A stretch of 48,099 nt of DNA, taken from Methylobacterium sp. J-048. GTDB taxonomy: Bacteria > Pseudomonadota > Alphaproteobacteria > Rhizobiales > Beijerinckiaceae. The stretch lies in assembly GCF_022829515.1 (NCBI RefSeq), contig NZ_JAKSYL010000089.1:1-48099 (forward strand), read 5' to 3'. Positions 21,222 through 30,622 of this stretch are shown here, piece by piece. Each line of letters starts with the position of its first letter. The first letter of the stretch is position 1. The position numbers and the translations under genes are program-made. The notes under the pieces are model-generated. The model had not been told where the DNA came from. It made no database searches and was given only the letters and a program-made list of their open reading frames with translations.

Positions 21222-22574
21222 TCAAGTCAGGACTGATGCGCTGCCGCCCATCAAGGCATAGCGCTGTGCGATGGCCGCATCGTAGAGCGCCTGCTCGTCC
21301 TGCTTATGTTTGATCGAGAATCGGATGAGGGCGGCTCCGCACGCGCACGCGATCGCGGCACAGCCGAGGATAAGAAAGCAGAGCTGCACGTCGCCGGTAC
21401 CGCGAAGCAGAAAACCTGCCGCGACGCCACCGATGTTGCCGCCAGCACCGATAATGCCGGCAACTCCACCGAGGACCTTCCGATCTATGAATGGCACGAG
21501 CGCATAGAGCGAGCCACAGGCCATGTGCGTGAATAGGCCGAACACGAGCATGGCCGTAATGGCCAAGCTTACGGCAATGGCCTGAGAAAAGGCTACAAGG
21601 AAGACACCTTCGCCCATCATCAGGCCAAACAGCAGCCATGTGCGACCGTCGAGTCCCTTGGTGCGGGCGACACGATCGGACAACAGGCCGCCAAGCGCAC
21701 GCGCGAACAGTGCGAGCAGTCCGAACGCGCCGACCGCGTACCCGGCATCGATCACTGAGAGATGGTAGTGGTCGTAGTAGTACGTGACCGCGATGCTGTG
21801 CACGAACAACTCGACGCCGAACGAGGCTCCGTAACAGGCCGCGAGTAGCCAGACTCGATAGTTCTGTGCGGCGGTTTTCATCACCTCCCAGCCGCCCTTT
21901 TTGCCGCTATCGACCGAAACCCCTTGGCGGCGCAGTTCCGGGATGTTGCCCTCTGGAGTGTCCTGTGTGAACCGCCAGTACAGACCTGCCATGACAAGCA
22001 TGAGCACACCAGGTACGATCATTGAGTAGCGCCAACCGGTACCTGTGCTGACACCCGCGGCCACGATCGCGCCGAGGACGAGCGGCATCACGCTTTGCGT
22101 AAATCCTCCGCCGGCATTGCCCCAACCGCCGACGGTTGCGTTGGCGGTCCCAACGACGTTTGGCGCAAACATTACCGAGGTATGGTACTGGGTGACCACG
22201 AAGCTCGCACCGATGATGCCGATGAGAAGGCGGAAAATCAGGAACGAGCTGTAGTCCCACGCGAACGCGACACCAAAGACCGGCAGCGAGCCCAGTGCTA
22301 AAAGGATCGTATACGTGAGCCGTGGCCCGTACTTGTCGCACATTGGCCCGATGATCGTTCGAGCCAAGATGGTAGCGAACACGCCGGCGATGGTGATGTT
22401 GTAGATCTGCCCGCTGGTAAGTTTGAGGTCTGCGCCAATGATCGGCATTAGCGGGGCGGTCGCAAACCAAGCGAAGAAGCAGACGAAGAAGGCCATCCAG
22501 GTCAAGTGAAAGGCCCGCATTTGCGGAGTCCTAAAATTGAAGAGCTCGATGCGGATCGCTTTCTGCGAGACCAT
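21222..22574 (-). CDS. narK: NarK-type nitrate/nitrite transporter (450 aa)
   Basis: This is a twelve-helix major facilitator of the nitrate/nitrite porter family. Both nitrate signatures are present: GGWGNAGGGFTQSVMP (about residues 148-163) and GIIGAGGNIGGVAAGF in helix 11. Substrate Arg residues of the family occur in the FRLLIGIIGA helix and its counterpart. It imports nitrate or nitrite for assimilation by NirBD. AAGGAG lies about 10 nt upstream of the ATG. It starts 40 bp after the nirD stop and closes the operon. Confidence 0.93.
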   Translation of the reverse strand: MVSQKAIRIELFNFRTPQMRAFHLTWMAFFVCFFAWFATAPLMPIIGADLKLTSGQIYNITIAGVFATILARTIIGPMCDKYGPRLTYTILLALGSLPVFGVAFAWDYSSFLIFRLLIGIIGASFVVTQYHTSVMFAPNVVGTANATVGGWGNAGGGFTQSVMPLVLGAIVAAGVSTGTGWRYSMIVPGVLMLVMAGLYWRFTQDTPEGNIPELRRQGVSVDSGKKGGWEVMKTAAQNYRVWLLAACYGASFGVELFVHSIAVTYYYDHYHLSVIDAGYAVGAFGLLALFARALGGLLSDRVARTKGLDGRTWLLFGLMMGEGVFLVAFSQAIAVSLAITAMLVFGLFTHMACGSLYALVPFIDRKVLGGVAGIIGAGGNIGGVAAGFLLRGTGDVQLCFLILGCAAIACACGAALIRFSIKHKQDEQALYDAAIAQRYALMGGSASVLT

Positions 22575-22614
22575 GGCAGAGGCTCCTTGATTGTTTGGAA
22601 AGAAGTCGCCGATT

Positions 22615-22953
22615 TTACTCCGCCGCCTCGGCCTGGACAGGCTCCGGCCGCACCCAGATCTGGCCGTCGACGACCCAAGCTGGATAGGTGACGAGACCGA
22701 GATGCTCGTGGCTCGTGCCGCAACCGGATTTTAGGTCGAAAGTTCGGTCGTGCAGTGGGCACATCAGCGTGGTCCCGCCCAGGAGACCGTCTGCCAGCGG
22801 CCCCTGGCGATGCGGGCAGAGAGCCTGTGTCGCGTAGACTTGTTCTTCTGCTGTGTGGAATACGGCGATCTCCAGCTCGCCGACGCGGAAGGTGCGCCCC
22901 TCACCGGTCGGGATTTGCTCGACCGCGCCGAGCAGCACTTCGCCGGCCGCCAT
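22615..22953 (-). CDS. nirD: Assimilatory nitrite reductase small subunit NirD (112 aa)
   Basis: This is a Rieske-type ferredoxin fold. It retains all four Rieske cluster ligands: C46 and H48 (CPHRQGPLADG) and C65 and H68 (CPLHDRTFDL). It partners NirB to reduce nitrite to ammonium with NAD(P)H. The ATG overlaps the nirB stop (TGATG) with AAGGAGGA just inside nirB, indicating translational coupling. Length (112 aa) is normal. Confidence 0.93.
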   Translation of the reverse strand: MAAGEVLLGAVEQIPTGEGRTFRVGELEIAVFHTAEEQVYATQALCPHRQGPLADGLLGGTTLMCPLHDRTFDLKSGCGTSHEHLGLVTYPAWVVDGQIWVRPEPVQAEAAE

Positions 22954-25400
22954 CACGCTTCCTCCTTTGCTGGGATCACCGAAGTGAACTGGTTGGCAGT
23001 CTTCGGGGCGACCGCCTCGAGCCAGGGATCGACACAGGCAGCGATCGAGGCCTCCATGGCCGCGTCGAGATCGGCGCAGATCCCCTCGCTGTCTTCCACC
23101 ACCACGGCGCGGACCCGCTCTAGGCCGACTCGCTCCATGAAGGTGTAGGTCCGCTCCTTCCACTTCGCATTTTCGCGGTAGAACTGCATGAAGCGGCTGC
23201 CGATCAGCATCGCCTCAGTCTCGTCCTTGGCGGTGGTGAGCAGGTCGCCCTTGCGGATATGGGCGCCGGCAGCCCCCCCGACGTAGATCTCCCACTTACC
23301 GTCGCCGATCGCGACGAAGCCGACATCCTTCACATAGGCTTCGGAGCAGTTACGCGGACATCCAGCGGTGGCAAGCTTGAGTTTAGCCGGGCTGTCGATG
23401 CCGCGGTAGCGCCGCTCGATGCGCTGGGCGAAGCCCATGGAATCGCCCAGCCCGAACCGGCAGAAATCGGTGCCGATGCAGCTCTTGCAGGTGCGGTAGC
23501 TCTTGCCCCAGGCATAGCCCGCTTTGAAGCCCAGGTCGCTCCAGATCTTGGGCAGATCATCCTTTTTGAGGCCGACGAGGTCGACGCGCTGCCCGCCGGT
23601 CAGCTTCACAAGCGGGACATTGTACTTCTGCGCCACCTGGCCGATGCGGACCAGCTCGTCGGGCGTGCAGACGCCGCCAGGCATCTCCGGGATCACCGAG
23701 AAGGTGCCATCCTTCTGGATGTTGGCGTGGACGCGGTCGTTGATGAAACGCGCGTCGCGCTCGTCGTCGTACTCGCCTTTCCATACGGTGATCAGCAATG
23801 AGGCGAGCGCCGGCTTAGCGCCGGCATCGACCTCGCCGTTCCCAAGTTCGCGGAACACCGAGGAGACCGACTTGAGGTCGCGGGCGACCACCTCTCTCAT
23901 CAGTTCCGGTTTCCGCAGCGGGATAGTCGGCACGTAGTAGTGGACCGACGGGTCCTCCTCGACCTCACCGCCCAGGAGCCACGAAACAAGTTCGGTCACC
24001 TCACCCTTGCAGGCGCCGCAGCCCATGCCGGCGCGGGTCTGGGTCATCACCGCTTTGGAGCTATTAGCGCCAGCTATAACGCAGGCCGCGATGCCGGCCT
24101 TGGTTACGCCATTGCAGTTACAGACCTGAGTCTCCGCCGGCATCTCGTCATAGGTGACCTTCGCGGACGGTGTGCCGAGGTCGAACATCAACGACAGACG
24201 CTCGTCCGGCAGCGGTGCGTTCTGCGCGAAGGCCTGCATCAGGAACGGCGCCTTGGAAATGTCGCCCATCAGGATGCCGCCGACCAACCGGCCGTCGCGT
24301 ACGATCAGTTTCTTGTACGTGCCGCGCTTCGGCTCGGTGAACTGCACGACCTCGTCGTTGTCGTCCGTCGGATCGGTGATGCCCATCGATGCGAGTTCGA
24401 CACCCATCACCTTCAGCTTCGTGGCGAGTTTCGAGCCGTGATAGGCCGCGTTTACGTTGGTCCGGGTGACATGCTCGGCGAAGACTTTCGCCTGTTCGTA
24501 AAGCGGTGCGACCAAGCCGTAGAGCCGGCCACGGTGCTGCGCGCATTCCCCGACCACATAGATATCGCGGTCGTCCACCGACTGCATGTGGTCGTTGACG
24601 ACGATGGCGCGTTCGACCGTCAGCCCCGAGAACTGGCCGATCTCCGAGTTAGGGCGGATCCCGGCCGCGACGATGACGAGGTCGCACGGCAGCTCCGTGC
24701 CGTCCTTGAAGCGCAGCCCCTCGACCTTGTTGGTGCCCATTACCTCAGTGGTCTGCTTTGCGGTATGAACCTGGATGTTCATACCCTCGATGGTCTTCTT
24801 CAGGAGCCCACCCGCGGCCACATCGAGCTGCATCTCCATGAGATGGCCGGCGAGGTGCACTACGTGCGACTTGCAGCCCAGCACAGTCATGCTGCGCGCG
24901 GCTTCAAGGCCCAGAAGGCCGCCGCCAATCGTGACCGCGACTTTGCTGCTTCGGGCGTAGTCGACGATTTGTTGGCAATCCGCGACGGTGCGGTAGCCGA
25001 AGACACCGGGCATGAGGCTACCGTCCTCCATCCGTACGCCCTGCATGGGCGGAATGAAGGCGCGGCTGCCGGTGGCGATCATCAGCTTGTCGTAGCGTTC
25101 CCGCACGCCCGTGTTCGCGATGACGACCTTGGCGGCGCGATCGATCTTCTCGACGCGGTGGCCGGCATGGAGCGTGATGCCGTTCTCGGCGTACCAAGAC
25201 AGCGGGTTCATGGTGATCCCGTCGGTATCCTGAGTCCCGTTCAAGATTTCGGAAAGCAGGATGCGGTTGTAGTTGCCGTAGGGCTCGTCGCCGAACATGA
25301 CGATGTCGAACATCTCGGCGCCGCCCCGGGCCAACACCTCCTCCACGGCACGGGCGCCGGCCATGCCGTTTCCGACGACCACGAGTCTCTGCTTGCTCAT
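22953..25400 (-). CDS. nirB: Assimilatory nitrite reductase large subunit NirB (815 aa)
   Basis: This is a full-length multidomain enzyme reducing nitrite to ammonium in the cytoplasm. An N-terminal FAD/NAD(P)H reductase carries VVVGNGMAGARAVEEVL (about 6-23) and TIGGGLLGLEAARS (about 157-170). A BFD-like [2Fe-2S] domain has C427, C429, C461 and C464. The C-terminal sulfite/nitrite reductase domain binds siroheme and [4Fe-4S] with TCKSCIGTDFCRFG (about 637-650) and GCPRNCSEAYVKDVG (C681, C685). It is co-transcribed with nirD and narK. No assimilatory nitrate reductase gene lies within the window. Confidence 0.96.
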   Translation of the reverse strand: MSKQRLVVVGNGMAGARAVEEVLARGGAEMFDIVMFGDEPYGNYNRILLSEILNGTQDTDGITMNPLSWYAENGITLHAGHRVEKIDRAAKVVIANTGVRERYDKLMIATGSRAFIPPMQGVRMEDGSLMPGVFGYRTVADCQQIVDYARSSKVAVTIGGGLLGLEAARSMTVLGCKSHVVHLAGHLMEMQLDVAAGGLLKKTIEGMNIQVHTAKQTTEVMGTNKVEGLRFKDGTELPCDLVIVAAGIRPNSEIGQFSGLTVERAIVVNDHMQSVDDRDIYVVGECAQHRGRLYGLVAPLYEQAKVFAEHVTRTNVNAAYHGSKLATKLKVMGVELASMGITDPTDDNDEVVQFTEPKRGTYKKLIVRDGRLVGGILMGDISKAPFLMQAFAQNAPLPDERLSLMFDLGTPSAKVTYDEMPAETQVCNCNGVTKAGIAACVIAGANSSKAVMTQTRAGMGCGACKGEVTELVSWLLGGEVEEDPSVHYYVPTIPLRKPELMREVVARDLKSVSSVFRELGNGEVDAGAKPALASLLITVWKGEYDDERDARFINDRVHANIQKDGTFSVIPEMPGGVCTPDELVRIGQVAQKYNVPLVKLTGGQRVDLVGLKKDDLPKIWSDLGFKAGYAWGKSYRTCKSCIGTDFCRFGLGDSMGFAQRIERRYRGIDSPAKLKLATAGCPRNCSEAYVKDVGFVAIGDGKWEIYVGGAAGAHIRKGDLLTTAKDETEAMLIGSRFMQFYRENAKWKERTYTFMERVGLERVRAVVVEDSEGICADLDAAMEASIAACVDPWLEAVAPKTANQFTSVIPAKEEA

Positions 25401-25439
25401 AAAGGCTCTCTTGCTCGGTTCTTCGCGCGATCGGACCGT

Positions 25440-25787
25440 TCAGATCTCCAGAAGGCCGACGTCGACCACGACTTGGCCGGTGGCTCCCTCGGGGGCGGAG
25501 AAGTGGACCTCGACCTGCGTGTCCGGCGGCAGATCTTCGACGATCGTCAGCGGCACGTTCATGCCGGCCTTAGCGCCGATCGGTAGGTAACGGGCGGCCT
25601 TCCCGGCGATGACCAGCGAGAGGCAGACCAGTTCGGGTCCTGAATTGCCTGCGCGAAGATAGACAAACTGCGCCCGCTTGGTACTTGGAACCGTGTAGAT
25701 TAATGTCGATGCTAGAAGGGCCGACTGGTCAAGTCCGACCCCGGAATATTCAAATACGCCCTGAAGAAACTTTGGGATAGATTCCAT
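25440..25787 (-). CDS. Hypothetical protein heading the nir operon (115 aa)
   Basis: The protein MESIPKFLQGVFEYSGVGLD is followed by a beta-rich body (STLIYTVPSTKRAQFVYLRA, ELVCLSLVIAGKAARYLPIG, QVEVHFSAPEGATGQVVVDV). This suggests a small all-beta barrel or immunoglobulin-like fold. There is no signal peptide. A GAGGA site lies about 10 nt upstream. It is the first gene of the operon, 39 bp before nirB, so a role linked to nitrite assimilation is likely but unknown. Confidence 0.72.
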   Translation of the reverse strand: MESIPKFLQGVFEYSGVGLDQSALLASTLIYTVPSTKRAQFVYLRAGNSGPELVCLSLVIAGKAARYLPIGAKAGMNVPLTIVEDLPPDTQVEVHFSAPEGATGQVVVDVGLLEI

Positions 25788-26473
25788 GATCTCGATCCTC
25801 GGTAAAGTTCCGGGGCCGCGGCCCCGCCTCGTCCTTGTGATGGAGAGGGCGTCAGACTACAAAGCGGGGGCAGCGTGTCGGCAGCCGCGAACGCGGGAAG
25901 CGCATTGAAGGAGCGCATCCGCAGGCGTTTCACCAATGACGTTTGGGATCTGCTTCGTTTGAGGGCAGCCTAGAGGTGCCCGATGGGATACGTATCTTGA
26001 TATCGGCCACGCGACGCTCGCCACATCTGCTTGTCTGGAATTGTTTGGGGCTCCTCCCTACTGGTCGCGCGGGATCCCAACACCCGAACCATCCCCGGAC
26101 CGGGAAGTGAACAAGACGACCACAAACTGCAGGAACCTGGCCAGAACCTGACCGATCGAACCACCTGATTGGCGCCGTTCTAAAGTGCAACGTTAGCCCA
26201 TACTATCTGCAAGTCGAGCAACAATTTTAGGCTTAGTGCTCATTGCGCATCATATCTGATCAATACGACCGCAGAAGCGAAATGAAAGCACTTGAGCTCT
26301 TCATAAGGGTCTGCCCGTATGTTGCCAATTTGTATCCGCAAACATTTGCGCTTGATTGGCAATAATCTGACAAGCCTCAACTCGGCTACGGCAGCGTTGA
26401 TCGAGGTCGAGCGCGACTTGGCACCAAATAATAGTGACTGACTATTCTCAGGCGGCTTTCGGTTTGATCGTGT
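25788..26473. other. Regulatory region upstream of the nir operon
   Basis: About 690 bp without a convincing gene. It should hold the minus-strand promoter and leader of the nir operon. The AT-rich part (26190-26440) contains the nested inverted repeat at 26322-26362. No sigma-54 -24/-12 element with correct spacing was found by eye. Confidence 0.5.
26322..26362. promoter_or_regulatory. Nested inverted repeat, possible operator or structured leader
   Basis: The outer arms are TTGCCAAT (26322-26329) and ATTGGCAA (26355-26362). The inner arms are CGCAAA (26337-26342) and TTTGCG (26345-26350) around CA. Both dyads are perfect and roughly co-centred, in an AT-rich intergenic stretch upstream of the nir operon. 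Confidence 0.5.
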
Positions 26474-26758
26474 TCACGCTCGCCGCATTGTCACTGATCC
26501 GTCGCCGGGGTCGATTGCCTCGACACGTGGGCCGAAGATCCCAACCTCCGCCATAACCGCAAGATATCGGTTGCATGCTTGGGCCAGGGTATCGCTTTCC
26601 GCCAACGGTAAAACGGGCAGCAATTCGCGAATCAGGCCAGCAACGACTATCTCGCGCTCGCCCACCTGAAACGATCTCCGATTCGGTGGGCTCTCGAAGG
26701 CCGAGGCAACGTTCTCAGCGATGATCCGCGCGGCCTGTTCAAGGCCATGGCCTATCAT
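26474..26758 (-). CDS. Small hypothetical protein (94 aa)
   Basis: The protein MIGHGLEQAARIIAENVASA continues with VGEREIVVAGLIRELLPVLP and a helix (LAQACNRYLAVMAEVGIFGP), ending with VEAIDPGDGSVTMRRA. It is helical and soluble. GGGGAGG lies about 7 nt before the ATG. It is 50 bp downstream of the glutathione S-transferase gene and may share its transcript. No family is recognised. Confidence 0.65.
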   Translation of the reverse strand: MIGHGLEQAARIIAENVASAFESPPNRRSFQVGEREIVVAGLIRELLPVLPLAESDTLAQACNRYLAVMAEVGIFGPRVEAIDPGDGSVTMRRA

Positions 26759-26808
26759 GGTTTACCTCCCCACGATGACGTGCTCGGCCGGAACAGAAGC
26801 ATGGCAGA

Positions 26809-27441
26809 CTACACCACCTTCTCGGTGATCTGCTGCGGCGTGGGTTTCGTCTCTTGGAAGGAAGGCCTGCGTTCCATGCGATCGCTGTAGGCGGCAAGGC
26901 TTGGGTATTGCTCACGCCATGCGTAATCCGGCCAGCGAACGGTGAGATACCCGACGACCGTCCCGGCCGCGATGTCCCCGAGCCCGAAGCTGTCGCCGAC
27001 CGCGTAATCACGGTCGCCGATCAGGCGGGCGATCTCGCGCATTCCGCCATCCACCTTTCGGCGCTGTCGGGCGATCCATTCCGGACTCTGCCGCCCCTGC
27101 TCGCGCATTTGCTCGAAGAACATGAGCACGAACGCGTCGCAGGTGCCGTCGCATAACACCTCGAACTTGCGTGCCAGGAGCCGGCCGTCGATATCCGCCG
27201 GAACGAGCGGCGGCGTCGGGTACTTCGCCTCGATCCACTCCATGATGTAGTGCGACTCGTAGACGGCGCTGCCATCCTCAAGGATGAGGACCGGCAGCTT
27301 CTCGAGCGGATTATACTGCGGTGTCACGGACGTGCCGTGCCAGGGCACTTCGGTCTCCAGGTCGAAAGGGATGCCCTTCTCGGCGAGCGCGATCCGCACC
27401 TTGCGGGCATACGGGCTCGGTGTCGCGCTGATCAGCTTCAT
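26809..27441 (-). CDS. Glutathione S-transferase family protein (210 aa)
   Basis: An N-terminal thioredoxin-like GST domain (about 1-80) reads MKLISATPSPYARKVRIALA, with the conserved cis-Pro region KLPVLILEDGSAVYES supplying glutathione contacts. The C-terminal all-helical domain (about 88-205) contains the N-capping motif region SFGLGDIAAGTVVGYL. The catalytic position near the first helix is Ser/Tyr (SPYARK), not Cys. It conjugates or isomerises with glutathione in the cytoplasm; the substrate is unknown. It lies 22 bp after actP, possibly in the same transcript. Confidence 0.9.
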   Translation of the reverse strand: MKLISATPSPYARKVRIALAEKGIPFDLETEVPWHGTSVTPQYNPLEKLPVLILEDGSAVYESHYIMEWIEAKYPTPPLVPADIDGRLLARKFEVLCDGTCDAFVLMFFEQMREQGRQSPEWIARQRRKVDGGMREIARLIGDRDYAVGDSFGLGDIAAGTVVGYLTVRWPDYAWREQYPSLAAYSDRMERRPSFQETKPTPQQITEKVV

Positions 27442-27463
27442 CGTGCTGCAATCCTAAGCTGGT

Positions 27464-29107
27464 TCATTCCGCGGGCACCGAGACGGGCGTCGCTATCCGG
27501 CCGATCGAGGCGCTGCGCTGGTGATCGATCCTCGCCTGCGGGCTCCTGTCCATGACGGACACGACGTAGCAGACGAGGAACGCGAGCGGCATGGTCACGA
27601 TCGTCGGTGGATCGATTGGAAAAATCGGTGTCGCGTAGCCCAGCACGCCGACCCAGACCGGCCGGCCTAGGATGGTGAACAAGAGCGCGGTTCCGAGCCC
27701 GACGCATCCCCCGGTCACGGCGCCGCGCGTGGTGAGCCCTGGCCAGTATAGGACCAAGATCAGGAGTGGCAGTGTCGACGAGCAGGCGATGGAGAACGCC
27801 AAGCTCACCATGTAGGCGACGTTCTGGTTCTGGAACGCGATGCCGAGCCCGATCGCGACGATCCCTAGGACCACGGTCGCGTAGCGTGAGACGCGGACCT
27901 CGGACGCATCGCTCGCGCCGGCGCGTCGGAACACGCTGGCGTAGAGGTCGTGCGACACCGCGGTCGCCCCAGCGAGCGTCAAACCCGCCACGACTGCGAG
28001 GATGGTCGCAAAAGCGACGGCCGAGATAAACCCGAGCATCAGGTCGCCGCCGACCGCGTGCGAGAGGTGGATCGCCGCCATGTTCCCGCCGCCGATCAGG
28101 CCACCTGCGGCGTTCACGTAGGCGGGGTTCTTGGCGACCAGGGCGAGCGCTCCGAAGCCGATGATGAACACGAGCGCGAAGAAGTAATTCATCCACACAG
28201 ACGCCCAGAATACGGATACCCGGGCGGCGCGGGCGTCGGGCACCGTGAAGAACCGCATCAGGATGTGGGGAAGGCCCGCGGTCCCGAACATCAGCGCGAG
28301 ACCGAGCGATATCGCCGAGATGGGATCACGGGACAAGAATTGCGGTGTCAGGATTGACTCGCCGCGGGGGTGACGAGAGACCGCTTGCCGAAGCAGGGCG
28401 CCGTAATCGAAGCCGAAGTGGGCCATTACGAGCAGCGCGATCACGGTCCCGCCGATGATGAACAGCACCGCTTTCGTGATCTGCACCCAGGTCGTCGCGA
28501 CCATGCCGCCGAACAGGACGTAGCAGATCATCAGAATTCCGACGATGAACTGCGCGTAAATGTAATCGAGGCCGAGAAGAAGACGGATGAGCTGCCCGCC
28601 TCCCACCATCTGAGCGATGAGGTAGAATGCGATCACGACCAAGGACGCCGAGGCCGCGAAGATGCGGACCGGCTTCTCCTGAAGGCGCGTACAGGCGACG
28701 TCCGTGAAGGTGAAGCGGCCGAGCGTGCGGAGCCGCTCCGCCATCAGGAAGACCACGATTGGCAGCCCCGTTGTGTATCCGACCGCATAGAAGAGGCCGT
28801 CGAAGCCGTTACCGTAGACGAGGCCGGCAAGCCCGAGGAAGGCGCCTGCCGAGATAAAATCGCCGGCGATCGCGAGTCCGTTCTGGAAGCCCGTGATCCG
28901 TCCTCCGGCCGTGTAGAAATCGGAAGCCGATTGCGTCCGTTTTGCCGCTCTGTAGGTGATGTACAGCGTGCCAATAACGACGGTGGTGAAGAGCGCAATC
29001 GCCGTCAGGTTGAGGCCACCGCCGGCGCCCCCCGTCTGCGCGAGCGCCGGTGCTGGTGCGAGGAGAGCGAGACCGATCAGCGTACGGCGCGCCGCTGAAA
29101 CACTCAT
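27464..29107 (-). CDS. actP: Acetate permease ActP, sodium:solute symporter family (547 aa)
   Basis: A cleavable-type N-terminus ([20 protein letters not shown]) and about 13 membrane helices are visible. SSS-family landmarks include [20 protein letters not shown] (about 57-76) and [20 protein letters not shown], with [20 protein letters not shown] mid-protein. Length matches ActP (about 550). It takes up acetate and related short carboxylates. It overlaps the yjcH stop by one base (TGATG), as in the usual yjcH-actP pair. Confidence 0.93.
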   Translation of the reverse strand: MSVSAARRTLIGLALLAPAPALAQTGGAGGGLNLTAIALFTTVVIGTLYITYRAAKRTQSASDFYTAGGRITGFQNGLAIAGDFISAGAFLGLAGLVYGNGFDGLFYAVGYTTGLPIVVFLMAERLRTLGRFTFTDVACTRLQEKPVRIFAASASLVVIAFYLIAQMVGGGQLIRLLLGLDYIYAQFIVGILMICYVLFGGMVATTWVQITKAVLFIIGGTVIALLVMAHFGFDYGALLRQAVSRHPRGESILTPQFLSRDPISAISLGLALMFGTAGLPHILMRFFTVPDARAARVSVFWASVWMNYFFALVFIIGFGALALVAKNPAYVNAAGGLIGGGNMAAIHLSHAVGGDLMLGFISAVAFATILAVVAGLTLAGATAVSHDLYASVFRRAGASDASEVRVSRYATVVLGIVAIGLGIAFQNQNVAYMVSLAFSIACSSTLPLLILVLYWPGLTTRGAVTGGCVGLGTALLFTILGRPVWVGVLGYATPIFPIDPPTIVTMPLAFLVCYVVSVMDRSPQARIDHQRSASIGRIATPVSVPAE

Positions 29108-29367
29108 CAGATGACCTCGCGGTTCGCGATGAGCACGTAGATCCCGGTCAGCACGACGCCGAGCGCAATGACGAAGAGACCGTACGCGAAAGCGACGGTC
29201 ACCGTACCGCCATCGACAAGGGGCTTGGCCAGGACGGCGGGCGCGAAGGCGCCGAGCCCGACGAAGCCGAAGTAGAAGACGATCAGGATCGCCGTGAGGG
29301 CGAAGCCGAGCCGGGGGCGCCCAATTCTGACGCCTGCCTGGAGGGGTGAAGAGATCTGCTCAGCCAT
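29107..29367 (-). CDS. yjcH: DUF485 inner-membrane protein YjcH (86 aa)
   Basis: The start at 29367 ([20 protein letters not shown]) gives the usual DUF485 length; an in-frame ATG at 29424 would add 19 residues. Two membrane helices are visible ([20 protein letters not shown] and [20 protein letters not shown]). The protein is always encoded immediately before actP and is thought to assist or partner the permease. Confidence 0.88.
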   Translation of the reverse strand: MAEQISSPLQAGVRIGRPRLGFALTAILIVFYFGFVGLGAFAPAVLAKPLVDGGTVTVAFAYGLFVIALGVVLTGIYVLIANREVI

Positions 29368-29456
29368 AAATGTTTTCCGGACGCGTACCGGAAGGATGAG
29401 CAACTCGGATGCCAAATCAGCCACCGCTGCGAGGAAGGCTTACCGTTTGAGCGGGC

Positions 29457-30182
29457 GTGGCGGGACACGGTCCCTGCCGATGGATGAGCGTCCGCATTAT
29501 CCAACGCTCGAGATGGACCGTGAAGAGGCTGCCGCCGACGAGCGTGCAGGCCAACCACGCGGTGAGCGATCCAACGAACGGACTCACCGACGATAGCGCC
29601 TGGCGGCTAGTCCGCCCCTTCCAGCGAGTTGGCCGGGCGCGCGAGGTACACTTCACGGCCGCGGAGGTGATGCGCCTGTTGGATGCCTGCGAGGATATGA
29701 GCTTCCGAGACCTTCTGACGGCAGGGTTTCTGACAGGCGGGCGCTATGGCGAACTTGCCGCGTGTCAAGTTCGACACTTCGATGCTGAAGGCGAAACGCT
29801 GTACGTGCCGCACGGCAAGACAGGAGCCCGCATTGTCATATTGCAACCGGAGGCAGTAGCGTTTTTCTCACGGCTGGTGGATGGGCGCGTTAAGGACGCG
29901 CCGCTACTACCGCGCGCCAATGGAGGTGCCTGGGGCGCAAGTCACCAAGTGCGGCCGATGAAGCGGGTGCTGCTCAGCGCCAAGCTGGACCCATCGGGTA
30001 CGTTCTATGCACTGCGGCACTCCTACATCTCCCGCGCCATTGAGGTGGTCGTACCGCTCAACGTGGTGGCGGAGAATTGTGGGACGAGCGTCCGGATGAT
30101 CGAAAAGACTTACGCTAAAGTTCTGGCCGCAAAGCAGCGAGAATTCATCGCGAACGGCGCGCCGCGTCTGTTCGGGCCATAA
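29457..30182 (+). pseudogene. Tyrosine recombinase (integrase), 5'-truncated
   Basis: The catalytic half of a phage-type integrase is present: box I Arg in TGGRYGELAACQVRHFD, the beta-hairpin Lys in PHGKTGARIVIL, box II YALRHSYISRAI (first His replaced by Tyr, seen in some family members), and the nucleophile Tyr in SVRMIEKTYAKVL. The core-binding N-terminal domain of about 170 residues is missing. Recognisable sequence starts near 29560; the frame before that (MAGHGPCRWMSVRI) is not integrase-like. It marks the left end of the AT-rich element at 30.2-35.3 kb and probably can no longer excise it. Confidence 0.8.
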
Positions 30183-30622
30183 TATTTCAGCGGCATCACA
30201 AATCACTAAGACTCCGCCGATCGGCAATCAAACGCACATGTCGTTGTGGTCCAGTTGATTTAGGCAATATCTCTAGATACATTGCTCGTTACAGCAATAA
30301 ATTAGAACTTATCATTGATTGACGACGGGAACAACTCGCGGATTATTTAGACAACGGCATAGATTTGCGGATTCACTGGTGGCTAGAGAATTGCCTTTCA
30401 CTGGCAATCATCGGCACCAGCTGCCCTATAGCGACACAAGCCGAGGCATCATGCTACAGACGATGGACGAAAATTTGCCGCCAATCTAGCTGTGTTGTAC
30501 ACGTTGACAGAACTCATTTGCGTCGCCAGATAACAAATCTAGAATTACTCCCAGAGACAATCTATTACACGAATACTATATATGATGCAGGTCATTCTCA
30601 ATTATCAACGACTGGAGGAATG
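30183..30622. other. AT-rich intergenic region at the element's left side
   Basis: About 440 AT-rich bp between the integrase fragment and the HTH gene. The frame upstream of 30620 is open but lacks a ribosome site until GGAGGA at 30614-30619. Promoter-like AT tracts are abundant; no gene or clear repeat was recognised. Confidence 0.5.

Noticed and set aside
23940..25586. Long open frame (548 codons) on the plus strand opposite nirB
   Set aside because: It is an antisense shadow of nirB: high-GC third positions keep the opposite frame open, and the translation is His/Asp/Arg-rich with no domain.
26405..26430. TGGCAC in the nir upstream region considered as a sigma-54 -24 box
   Set aside because: The expected GC at the -12 position with correct spacing is absent, and the strand is opposite to the operon.
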